From NCBI RefSeq assembly GCF_001050135.1, contig NZ_CP012040.1, forward strand, positions 2,108,001 to 2,172,000: DNA of 64,000 nt, in the 5' to 3' direction. Position numbers and translations under genes: made by a program. The number at the start of each line of letters is the position of its first letter. The stretch's first letter is position 1. This DNA comes from Cyclobacterium amurskyense (GTDB lineage Bacteria; Bacteroidota; Bacteroidia; Cytophagales; Cyclobacteriaceae). Below the pieces are notes generated by a model. The model was not told the origin of the DNA, made no database searches, and saw only the letters and a list, made by a program, of their open reading frames with translations. This document shows, in pieces, positions 1 through 7,036 of the stretch.

Positions 1-78
1 CTTCACCAACAATAACTACGGGTGAAAACCTGTGGAAAGGACGAATCATCTTTTTTCCCCAACCCCAACGTGGATTGG
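1..78 (+). other. possible 3' fragment of a gene cut by the window edge
   Basis: A plus-strand frame starting at base 3 is open into repeat R1 and reads ...GENLWKGRIIFFPQPQRG before the repeat. Just beyond the repeat (303-353) the same frame encodes GANTYDEKSVYMLPNN followed by TAA. The two parts look like one C-terminus split by the repeat, but too little is visible to name a family. It may be chance. Confidence 0.3.
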
Positions 79-290
79 ACCCGAAATATGCAATAGACAA
101 TCTATTACGTGCTGAAACCGCTTTAAAATCAGCCACTTCGTTGCTGTTTTCAATTTCACCATAGCGGTGCTATGCTAAAATTTTCAAACAGTCTGATTTT
201 ATTGCGATTGCAACACTTCCCGTAAACACGGGACAGGCTTCACCCCTGACCATTGTCAGGGCGGAGAAATCCTATTACATAATCCGGGTT
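79..290 (+). repeat. dispersed structured repeat, copy R1
   Basis: This is a full-length copy of a ~213-bp repeat found five times in the window. It begins acccgaaatatgcaatag and ends ctattacataatccgggtt; the two ends are imperfect inverted repeats. Inside, 144-191 can fold as a long hairpin (ctgtttt... / ...aaacag) with apical stem catagc/gctatg. That hairpin is enclosed by aaaatcag (125-132) and ctgatttt (193-200). Smaller hairpins occur at cccgtaaacacggg and ccctgaccattgtcaggg. Confidence 0.9.
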
Positions 291-394
291 GAACAAAAAA
301 AGGGAGCCAATACCTATGATGAAAAATCAGTGTACATGCTCCCTAATAATTAATTTTAAGGACAATAATTCTATTAGAATTGAAGCGTCCTGTA

Positions 395-1156
395 TCAGGT
401 TCCTAGAAAAGCATTTAAGGTAGCCACTACCGCTTCGGGCTGTTCTGCATGTAGCCAGTGACCGGTATTTTTGATGTGGATAATGTGGTTGTCAGGAAAT
501 AAGTTCTCTATATCTTCCTTGTCACTGCTTTTGATATAGTCAGAATTGGCGCCTCCCATAAAGAGTGCGGGACCGGAAAAAGGCTTGTCAGAAGTTATTT
601 CCTCGCCTACATTTTCGATTTGCTTGGTAATAACTGGAAGGTTGATTTTCCAAGCAAAAGCACCTTCTTTTCGGGTTAGGTTTTTTAAAAGAAACTGGCG
701 GACACCACGTTCAGAGATATATTCGGTCAGTTTGTCTTCCGCTTCTTTTCTGGAGGAGAGGTTCTTAATATCCACCGCATTAAGGCCTTCCAAAATAGTT
801 TGATGATGAACTGGATAAGGTCGAGGGGCAATATCAGCCACCACAAGTTTATTCACCATCTCAGGATATGTCAAAGCAAATTTCATTACCGTTTTACCTC
901 CCATGGAATGCCCTAGAAAACTGGCCTTTTCCAAACCTTCTGCCTCCATAAATTCCTTAAGGTCTTTTGCCATTGCTTTGTAATTCCAGGTATCACTGTG
1001 TGGGGAATCTCCATGGTTACGTTGATCCAGTAGGTAAAGGGTAAAATTCTCCTCCAGCCCTTTTGCAATGCTCATCCAATTGTCAGCAGAACCAAATAGC
1101 CCATGCAGGATTACCAAAGGTTTTCCTGTGCCAGTTTTTCTAAAGTTTAATTTCAT
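395..1156 (-). CDS. alpha/beta-fold hydrolase (YbfF-type esterase)
   Basis: This is a cytoplasmic serine hydrolase of about 253 aa, related to YbfF-like acyl esterases, with no signal peptide. Visible marks are the oxyanion-hole motif LHGLFG near residues 18-23, the nucleophile elbow GHSMGG with Ser84, and a C-terminal catalytic His in NTGHWLHAEQP. An upstream ATG would add 30 residues overlapping pdxJ. The start at 1156 is preferred because MKLNFRKTG matches the usual N-terminus of the family and lies 13 bp after the pdxJ stop, so the two are likely co-transcribed. The substrate cannot be told from sequence. Confidence 0.85.
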   Translation of the reverse strand: MKLNFRKTGTGKPLVILHGLFGSADNWMSIAKGLEENFTLYLLDQRNHGDSPHSDTWNYKAMAKDLKEFMEAEGLEKASFLGHSMGGKTVMKFALTYPEMVNKLVVADIAPRPYPVHHQTILEGLNAVDIKNLSSRKEAEDKLTEYISERGVRQFLLKNLTRKEGAFAWKINLPVITKQIENVGEEITSDKPFSGPALFMGGANSDYIKSSDKEDIENLFPDNHIIHIKNTGHWLHAEQPEAVVATLNAFLGT

Positions 1157-1169
1157 CGTTGGTTTGGTT

Positions 1170-1886
1170 TTATACTTCCAATTGTCTGCGGTACATCTGT
1201 ATGGTGTTTTCCAGTCCGTAATACAGGGCATCACAGATAAGGGCATGTCCTATGGATACCTCATCCAGGTAAGGGATTTGCTCTTTTAGAAATTTCAAAT
1301 TGTGTAAATCCAGGTCATGGCCAGCGTTCAAGCCCAAACCAAGTTCTCTGGCGATGGCTGCTACCTCTAAATAAGGAGCGACAGCCTTTACTTTGTCTTT
1401 GTGATAAGTACTGGCATAGGGTTCAGTGTACAATTCCACCCTGTCTGTTCCTGTTTCTTTGGCAGGTTCAAAATATTTGGATTCTGGATTGATGAAAATA
1501 GAAGTCCTCACCCCATAGCTATGAAGTTCTGAAATAAGGTCTTTGAGCATGTCTTTGTGCTTGATGGTGTCCCATCCGGTATTGGAAGTGATTGCCTCTG
1601 GAGGATCCGGCACAAGTGTTGCCTGTGCTGGTTTTGCCAGACGGATGATCTCCATGTACCTTTTGTCAGGGTAGCCTTCAATATTAAATTCCGTACTGAC
1701 TTGATCTTTTAGTGCAAATACATCGTTATACCTGATATGCCTTTCGTCAGGTCTAGGGTGTACGGTTATTCCCTGGGCACCAAATCGCTCTGCATCCAAA
1801 GCTACCTGGACCAGATCGGGATTATTATGGCCGCGGGCATTTCTTAGGGTGGCAATTTTATTTATGTTTACACTTAATTTCGTCAT
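1170..1886 (-). CDS. pdxJ: pyridoxine 5'-phosphate synthase
   Basis: PdxJ condenses 1-deoxy-D-xylulose 5-phosphate with 3-amino-2-oxopropyl phosphate to form pyridoxine 5'-phosphate, the ring-closing step of DXP-dependent vitamin B6 synthesis. The 238-aa length is typical. Family marks are the N-terminal SVNINKIATLRNARG, GITVHPRPDERHI, the VPDPPEA segment, and the C-terminal GLNAGHDLDL and SIGHALI phosphate-binding region of the TIM barrel. It is divergent from the YqeY gene (145 bp apart) and first in a two-gene minus-strand unit with the esterase. Confidence 0.97.
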   Translation of the reverse strand: MTKLSVNINKIATLRNARGHNNPDLVQVALDAERFGAQGITVHPRPDERHIRYNDVFALKDQVSTEFNIEGYPDKRYMEIIRLAKPAQATLVPDPPEAITSNTGWDTIKHKDMLKDLISELHSYGVRTSIFINPESKYFEPAKETGTDRVELYTEPYASTYHKDKVKAVAPYLEVAAIARELGLGLNAGHDLDLHNLKFLKEQIPYLDEVSIGHALICDALYYGLENTIQMYRRQLEV

Positions 1887-2031
1887 GTTCCAAATATCAG
1901 CTAATTTTGTGCTAAATTAAATATATTGCGTTAACATCGAAAATACCGATAAGAATAAGACGTTTTTAATTTTTACATCCCATCAAGGAATAGATCAGTT
2001 TTAAACTTTACAAGTCAAATAAAGATAAGTC

Positions 2032-2484
2032 ATGAGCTTAAAAACCAACATAGAAAAAGAAATCAAACAAGCAATGCTAGCCAAGGACAAAGACAGGTTG
2101 CGTGGATTACGTGCCATCAAGTCCATGATCATGCTTGAAGAAACCAAGGGAGGAAATGAAAATGGACTTTCTGATGCTGAAGAGCTACAAATCCTGACCA
2201 AAGCGGCAAAACAAAGGAAAGATTCTATAGAGATATTTGAGAAACAGGGTAGGAAAGACCTTGCCGAAGTGGAGGCTACTGAACTGGATGTGATAAGCGA
2301 ATTTCTTCCTAAGCAGCTAAGTGATGAAGATTTAACTGCTGAATTAGAAGCGATTATTAGTCAAACCGGTGCGGCAGGTCCTAAGGACATGGGAAAAGTA
2401 ATGGGAATGGCGACAAAGAAATTAGCTGGAAAAGCGGATGGGAAAGCAATTTCTCAAAAAGTAAAAGCCTTATTAAACCCGTAA
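2032..2484 (+). CDS. GatB/YqeY domain-containing protein
   Basis: This is a 150-aa free-standing YqeY protein, all-helical, related to the tail domain of the GatB subunit of amidotransferases that bind tRNA. Visible features are the N-terminal MSLKTNIEKEIKQAMLAKDK, a conserved FLPKQLSDEDL segment near residues 95-105, and GPKDMGKVMG in the C-terminal domain. Its role is unsettled; a link to tRNA-dependent amidation is inferred from the family only. It ends 6 bp before the cvpA-like gene, so the two are probably one operon. Confidence 0.9.
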   Translation: MSLKTNIEKEIKQAMLAKDKDRLRGLRAIKSMIMLEETKGGNENGLSDAEELQILTKAAKQRKDSIEIFEKQGRKDLAEVEATELDVISEFLPKQLSDEDLTAELEAIISQTGAAGPKDMGKVMGMATKKLAGKADGKAISQKVKALLNP

Positions 2485-2490
2485 ATTAAA

Positions 2491-3036
2491 TTGAGCACGA
2501 TAGACATCATTATATTGGGCATGCTGGCTGTAGGGGCCTTTAGTGGCTACCGGCAGGGGCTCTTTATTGGGATTTTGTCTATCCTGGCTTTTTTTGTGGG
2601 TATAATTCTAGCATTTCGCTTTATGAACTGGGGGGCAGAGCTTCTTACCGATAAGGTAGAAAGCCTGACCTTTATGCTGCCTTTTGTGGCCTTTGTTTTG
2701 ATCTTTTTGGCCGTAACGATATCAATCCGAATATTGGCCTATATTGTCAAAAAGGCCCTTGACCTGACCATATTGGGTACATTTGACAGCTTTGCTGGTG
2801 CTATTTTGGGTATCTTTAAATGGAGCATCATGATTAGCCTGCTGATATGGGTAGCCAATTCCTTTGAATTTCAGGTGCCCTCAGAAATGAAAAAAGACGC
2901 GGTGATCTATCCGGTAATAGTCCCTGTTGCACCTACGATGGTGGCTGTGCTAGATGATTATACTCCTATCATTGATACGGCAATCGCCACGATCAAGGAA
3001 CTTGTAAATAGCTCTTCCAGTGATATTGTTAATTGA
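2491..3036 (+). CDS. CvpA family membrane protein
   Basis: This is a 181-aa inner-membrane protein with about four hydrophobic segments (roughly residues 3-22, 26-46, 60-86, 100-125). The N-terminal IDIIILGMLAVGAFSGYRQGL is the CvpA signature, with the Gly-rich GYRQGL turn. In E. coli CvpA is linked to colicin V production and envelope stress, but the molecular function is unknown. The start is TTG at 2491, directly after the YqeY stop. The 3' end overlaps the following amidotransferase gene by 17 bp, which suggests translational coupling. Confidence 0.88.
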   Translation: MSTIDIIILGMLAVGAFSGYRQGLFIGILSILAFFVGIILAFRFMNWGAELLTDKVESLTFMLPFVAFVLIFLAVTISIRILAYIVKKALDLTILGTFDSFAGAILGIFKWSIMISLLIWVANSFEFQVPSEMKKDAVIYPVIVPVAPTMVAVLDDYTPIIDTAIATIKELVNSSSSDIVN

Positions 3037-3610
3037 TAACTTCGATTCCTTTTCCCACATTCTGGCTGATTATTTCAGAAGAACGGGTGAAAAGGTTACC
3101 GTATTGCGGAACAATGTAAGCCTGAAAGAGGTACAAACTTATGATTTTTCCGCTTTGGTTATTTCACCGGGACCGGAAACTCCTGATAAAGCGGGAAACC
3201 TCATGGAAATTCTTGCCCACTATTATGACAAAGTCCCTGTTTTGGGGATTTGTCTGGGACATCAGGCCCTAGGTACTTTTTTCGGGGCAGGTTTGGTGAG
3301 AAGTCCCTGGCCCATGCACGGTAAAATTTCTACTGTTTGCAGGACAAAGAATCATGAAGTGTTGATGGGTTTGCCTGAACATTTTAATGTTACCCGATAT
3401 CATTCTTTAGAGCTAGAAAATATTCCGGATTGTATGGAGCTAATTCTTGAAGGGGAAAAAGGAGAAATTATGGCACTTGCTCATAAATACCTGCCTATTT
3501 TAGGGATTCAGTTTCATCCGGAAGCCCACCTTACCGAGCACGGACAACAACTTATTCAAAACTGGATAAATCTTATTAGTGAATTAAAAACAGCACAAAT
3601 CCATCGTTAA
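3020..3610 (+). CDS. anthranilate / aminodeoxychorismate synthase glutamine amidotransferase subunit
   Basis: This is a class-I glutamine amidotransferase of 196 aa (TrpG/PabA type). It supplies ammonia to a chorismate-using partner for anthranilate or 4-amino-4-deoxychorismate. Visible motifs are the N-terminal LLIDNFDSFSH, the SPGPETP loop, the nucleophile Cys78 in GICLGHQALG, and the catalytic His-Glu pair in QFHPEAHLTEHG. Translation starts at GTG 3020 inside the cvpA-like gene. No component I (TrpE/PabB) lies in the window, so the choice between folate and tryptophan roles stays open. PabA is slightly favoured because no trp genes are nearby. Confidence 0.88.
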   Translation: MILLIDNFDSFSHILADYFRRTGEKVTVLRNNVSLKEVQTYDFSALVISPGPETPDKAGNLMEILAHYYDKVPVLGICLGHQALGTFFGAGLVRSPWPMHGKISTVCRTKNHEVLMGLPEHFNVTRYHSLELENIPDCMELILEGEKGEIMALAHKYLPILGIQFHPEAHLTEHGQQLIQNWINLISELKTAQIHR

Positions 3611-3745
3611 TTCTATAGACTATTGTATTTTTAAATGTCCATTAGGGTTATTTGCCTCAAAAAAAGGACAAGAAATTTAGTTATTTGAACCAAGGAGGGC
3701 TAGAACTCGTTTTATTTTTCGAATCCTTTTAATACCTTTAGCTAC

Positions 3746-4411
3746 ATGCGGGCGATAGAATTTATAAACAACCTTATACCTCCCCTAAAATTTACTGACA
3801 AAGTAAAGTTAGGCCTTTCCTGGATGGAAGAGATCAGGACGGACATACTTCCCGTGGTAGATAAGGGCGCGTTTAAGGGTTTTATTACAGATGAAATCAT
3901 TTATGAGCTCAATGACCCTGAACTGAATATAGAATACATAGACTTGATAGGGACTGCAAGTATTGTGCAGGAGGACCGTCATATTTATGAAGTTTTAAGG
4001 GTGTCTTCTGAAAATCAGGTGAGTATGGTGGCTGTTTTAGACAAAGAGCTAAAGTACTTGGGGGTAGTTACGCAAGAGGGAGCTATTTCTGCATTTACTG
4101 AGAGCATCTCGATTCAGTCCCAAGGTGGGGTATTGATCTTATCTATGTTTATGACAGATTATAGTCTGTACGACATAGCCCGGGTAGTAGAATCCGAAAA
4201 CGCAAAAATTCTAAGCAGCTTCATCTCCGATGACCCCCTTGATGACAGTAAAATCAAAGTAACACTAAAAATTGACCAAGTTGAGCTTCGGCACATCAAG
4301 GCTACGCTGGAACGTTTTGGCTACAGGGTTATTGACCAATACCAAGAGGAAGATGGTATAAGTAGTGATCAGGACCGTCTGGGCAACTTGATGAGATTTT
4401 TAGATATCTGA
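3746..4411 (+). CDS. CBS-domain protein upstream of nadK
   Basis: This is a 221-aa soluble protein. Residues ~15-130 read as a pair of CBS motifs (ILPVVDKGAFKGFITDEI and MVAVLDKELKYLGVVTQEG), which usually sense adenine nucleotides. Residues ~135-200 resemble a small ACT-like domain. No catalytic domain is present. It precedes nadK by 6 bp, a linkage common in Bacteroidota. A role in sensing adenylates or tuning NADP supply is inferred from neighbours only. Confidence 0.75.
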   Translation: MRAIEFINNLIPPLKFTDKVKLGLSWMEEIRTDILPVVDKGAFKGFITDEIIYELNDPELNIEYIDLIGTASIVQEDRHIYEVLRVSSENQVSMVAVLDKELKYLGVVTQEGAISAFTESISIQSQGGVLILSMFMTDYSLYDIARVVESENAKILSSFISDDPLDDSKIKVTLKIDQVELRHIKATLERFGYRVIDQYQEEDGISSDQDRLGNLMRFLDI

Positions 4412-4417
4412 TCCTAC

Positions 4418-5293
4418 ATGAACATATTACTTCACGGTATTAATATTTCCCCCCAATTTCAAACCTGTATTCACCAATTGATTCGCTCTTTTGTAGAAAG
4501 TGGATCAAAAGTACAGTTGACCAAAAACTTATTTAACTCTATTAAAAAGAGTGGAGGACTAAGTTCTGAGGTAACTGCGCTGGTTGGGAAAGAAGGATTG
4601 TCGGCAATTGATGTGGTCATTTCCATTGGTGGAGATGGCACCTTATTGGACACCATTTCCCTTATTGGAGCTTATGAAACGCCTGTTTTGGGAATCAATA
4701 CAGGGAGAATGGGGTTTTTGGCTACCATAGCCAAAGAAGACATTGCTGCTGCTGTAAAGGACTTATTGGAAAATCGGTACTCATTGGAAGACAGGAGTTT
4801 AGTAAGACTTGAGTCAAGTGTTCCCCTATTTAAAGGGCTTAACTTTGGCTTGAATGAGTTTACCATTCACAAAAGAGATACTTCTTCGATGATCACCGTA
4901 CATACCTATATAGATGGAGATTACCTTAATAGTTATTGGGCAGATGGGCTCATCGTATCTACACCTACTGGCTCTACTGGTTACTCGCTGAGTTGTGGAG
5001 GGCCCTTGATATCACCCCTTGCCAAAAACTTTGTGATCACCCCTGTAAGTCCGCACAACCTGAATGTCAGACCAATTGTGGTTTCTGATGACAGCGAAAT
5101 CTCCTTTAAAATAGAGGGAAGGAGTGAAAAATTCCTTGTATCTTTAGATTCCAGATCTACGCCTATAGATGCGTCAGTGGAACTGAAAATCAAAAAAGAA
5201 ATATTTGTAGCGAAGCTTGTTAAGTTTCACAATTACAGCTTCTTTGACACCCTGAGACAAAAATTGAACTGGGGATATGACATGAGAAACTAG
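4418..5293 (+). CDS. nadK: NAD kinase
   Basis: NadK phosphorylates NAD to NADP in the cytoplasm. The 291-aa length is typical. The GGDGTLLDT motif (residues ~70-78) carries the catalytic Asp of the family. GINTGRMGFLA and LIVSTPTGSTGYSLSCGGP form the NAD-binding and oligomerisation segments. The gene starts 6 bp after the CBS-domain gene and probably shares its transcript. Confidence 0.96.
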   Translation: MNILLHGINISPQFQTCIHQLIRSFVESGSKVQLTKNLFNSIKKSGGLSSEVTALVGKEGLSAIDVVISIGGDGTLLDTISLIGAYETPVLGINTGRMGFLATIAKEDIAAAVKDLLENRYSLEDRSLVRLESSVPLFKGLNFGLNEFTIHKRDTSSMITVHTYIDGDYLNSYWADGLIVSTPTGSTGYSLSCGGPLISPLAKNFVITPVSPHNLNVRPIVVSDDSEISFKIEGRSEKFLVSLDSRSTPIDASVELKIKKEIFVAKLVKFHNYSFFDTLRQKLNWGYDMRN

Positions 5294-5367
5294 TTTTAAC
5301 AATATTTAACCCGCTCTATACTTAGTAGGGTTTTTTATTCGTTGGGTAGTTTATAAATTGCAACGAC

Positions 5368-6126
5368 TTGAATAAATCCAGGTTTTACACATTAGCACTA
5401 TCGGCTGTCTTGGCCATTTTAAGTTTGGGAACTACCCAAATGGCAAAGGCCCAACAGCATGAGATAGGATTAGGATTAGGAGCAGGAACCTATACCGGAG
5501 ATATCCTTCGGATTATAGACCCTAACCAACTTGGTATTCAAGGAACGTTATTTGGCAGACGAAATTTTGACAATGCATGGAGCTTAAGAGCAGGCTTTAC
5601 CGTATCTCGGCTTAACGGGGCGGATAGCATAAGTCCAATTGATGGGGTGGCTATGACCAGAAATGCCTTTTTTAAAGGTACTATGGCTGAAGTTTCCGCA
5701 ACAATGGAGTTCCATTTTCTGGATTATATGAGCCACAGGTCTACTACCAGGTTTTCCCCATTTGGCTTTTTTGGTCTAGGATATGGATTGTTTTACGGTC
5801 AGGGCCAATCTTATCAAGCCGACCCATTTCCTGGAAACTATGCAGTAGGTACTGTAATTGTTCCCTTTGGGGCAGGCATTAAGTACAAACTAAAGGACCG
5901 TGTTTTACTTTCTTTTGAAGGTGGAGCTAAAGCAACCTTTTCGGACAATCTGGATAAAATTGGCGATGAGACCTTATATTTGCCTCGATATAGAATTGAC
6001 CCTGGCACAGGAAATCAAGTGTTAGACCCCGCAAGCATAAATTTTGGCAATCAATCTGACCGTGATTGGTATTATTTTTTGGGCTTTACCATCAGCTATT
6101 CTTTTCATCAGATCAAGTGCTACTAG
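5368..6126 (+). CDS. outer-membrane beta-barrel protein (DUF6089-like)
   Basis: This is a 252-aa secreted protein. A signal peptide of ~28 residues ends in MAKAQQ and is followed by alternating hydrophobic/polar strands rich in Gly and aromatic residues (GLGLGAGTYTGDI, FSPFGFFGLGYGLFYG), as in eight-stranded outer-membrane barrels. The start is TTG at 5368. The position between nadK and uppS is recurrent in Bacteroidota, and the protein resembles the DUF6089 group seen there. The function is unknown; the envelope neighbours suggest a structural role in the outer membrane. Confidence 0.75.
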   Translation: MNKSRFYTLALSAVLAILSLGTTQMAKAQQHEIGLGLGAGTYTGDILRIIDPNQLGIQGTLFGRRNFDNAWSLRAGFTVSRLNGADSISPIDGVAMTRNAFFKGTMAEVSATMEFHFLDYMSHRSTTRFSPFGFFGLGYGLFYGQGQSYQADPFPGNYAVGTVIVPFGAGIKYKLKDRVLLSFEGGAKATFSDNLDKIGDETLYLPRYRIDPGTGNQVLDPASINFGNQSDRDWYYFLGFTISYSFHQIKCY

Positions 6127-6208
6127 TACAATAATTGACCTCAGGATAGAATTTTTAAAAAAGAAGTGTCATTTTTGTAAATCAATTGAACCAACAGAGA
6201 ATTTTGGA

Positions 6209-6952
6209 ATGAAGGAAGTGATTGACAAGGGCAATATACCCCGGCATATAGCAATAATAATGGATGGCAATGGGCGTTGGGCGCAAAAGAAAGGCGCTAT
6301 GCGAATATTTGGTCATAGAAATGCCCTGTCTGCAGTAAGGGATGCCATTGAAGGATCAGCAGAATTGGGAGTAGATTACATATCCTTGTATGCCTTCTCT
6401 ACAGAAAACTGGTCAAGACCCAAAGAAGAGGTAGATGCGCTTATGGGAATTCTGGTAGAAGCAATTACCGATGAGGTACCTACCATGATGAAAAACAATA
6501 TCAGGTTGGAAACAATTGGTGATATTGATAGTTTGCCCAAATCATGCAAAGAACACCTGAAAATGGGAAAAGAAAAAACCAAGGGCAATACCGGGATGAC
6601 CGTAGTGCTGGCCTTGAGTTATAGTGGACGTTGGGAAATAGAACAGGCTGTTATAAAAATTGTCAAAAAAGTAGTTGACGGTGAATTACCGGCAGATGCT
6701 ATCAATCAAGATATGATTGGAAAACATTTGAATACTGCCGATATACCAGATCCAGAACTGCTGATCAGAACCAGTGGTGAAATTAGGATCAGTAACTTTA
6801 TGTTATGGCAATTGGCCTATACAGAATTATATTTCACAGAGGTCCTTTGGCCGGATTTCCGGAAAAAGAATTTGCATGAAGCCATACTTGCCTTTCAAAA
6901 AAGGGAAAGAAGGTTTGGAAAAACAGGAGACCAAACAAAGGCCTCTAATTGA
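6209..6952 (+). CDS. uppS: isoprenyl transferase / undecaprenyl diphosphate synthase
   Basis: This cis-prenyltransferase adds isopentenyl units to farnesyl diphosphate to give undecaprenyl diphosphate, the lipid carrier for peptidoglycan and LPS sugars. It is about 247 aa. The IAIIMDGNGRWA motif carries the catalytic Asp and the diphosphate-binding segment. The C-terminal RTSGEIRISNFMLWQ and TEVLWPDF segments are also family signatures. A longer open frame begins at 6044 inside the preceding gene. ATG 6209 (MKEVIDKGNIPRH) is chosen because homology starts there. Confidence 0.96.
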   Translation: MKEVIDKGNIPRHIAIIMDGNGRWAQKKGAMRIFGHRNALSAVRDAIEGSAELGVDYISLYAFSTENWSRPKEEVDALMGILVEAITDEVPTMMKNNIRLETIGDIDSLPKSCKEHLKMGKEKTKGNTGMTVVLALSYSGRWEIEQAVIKIVKKVVDGELPADAINQDMIGKHLNTADIPDPELLIRTSGEIRISNFMLWQLAYTELYFTEVLWPDFRKKNLHEAILAFQKRERRFGKTGDQTKASN

Positions 6953-7036
6953 CAATACTTGTTCTGAAAGAATTGTGTTTCAGAATTATTGCCGCCTTGG
7001 AACAACTAATACCAGGGTTAAATTTTATCGTTTGAA

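Noticed and set aside
79..290. Repeat R1-R5 as a CRISPR array or riboswitch
   Set aside because: The copies are dispersed over 30 kb, not regularly spaced, and do not lie consistently upstream of genes of one pathway.
6044..6208. Extended N-terminus of UppS
   Set aside because: The extra 55 residues overlap the barrel-protein gene and precede the conserved family start at 6209.
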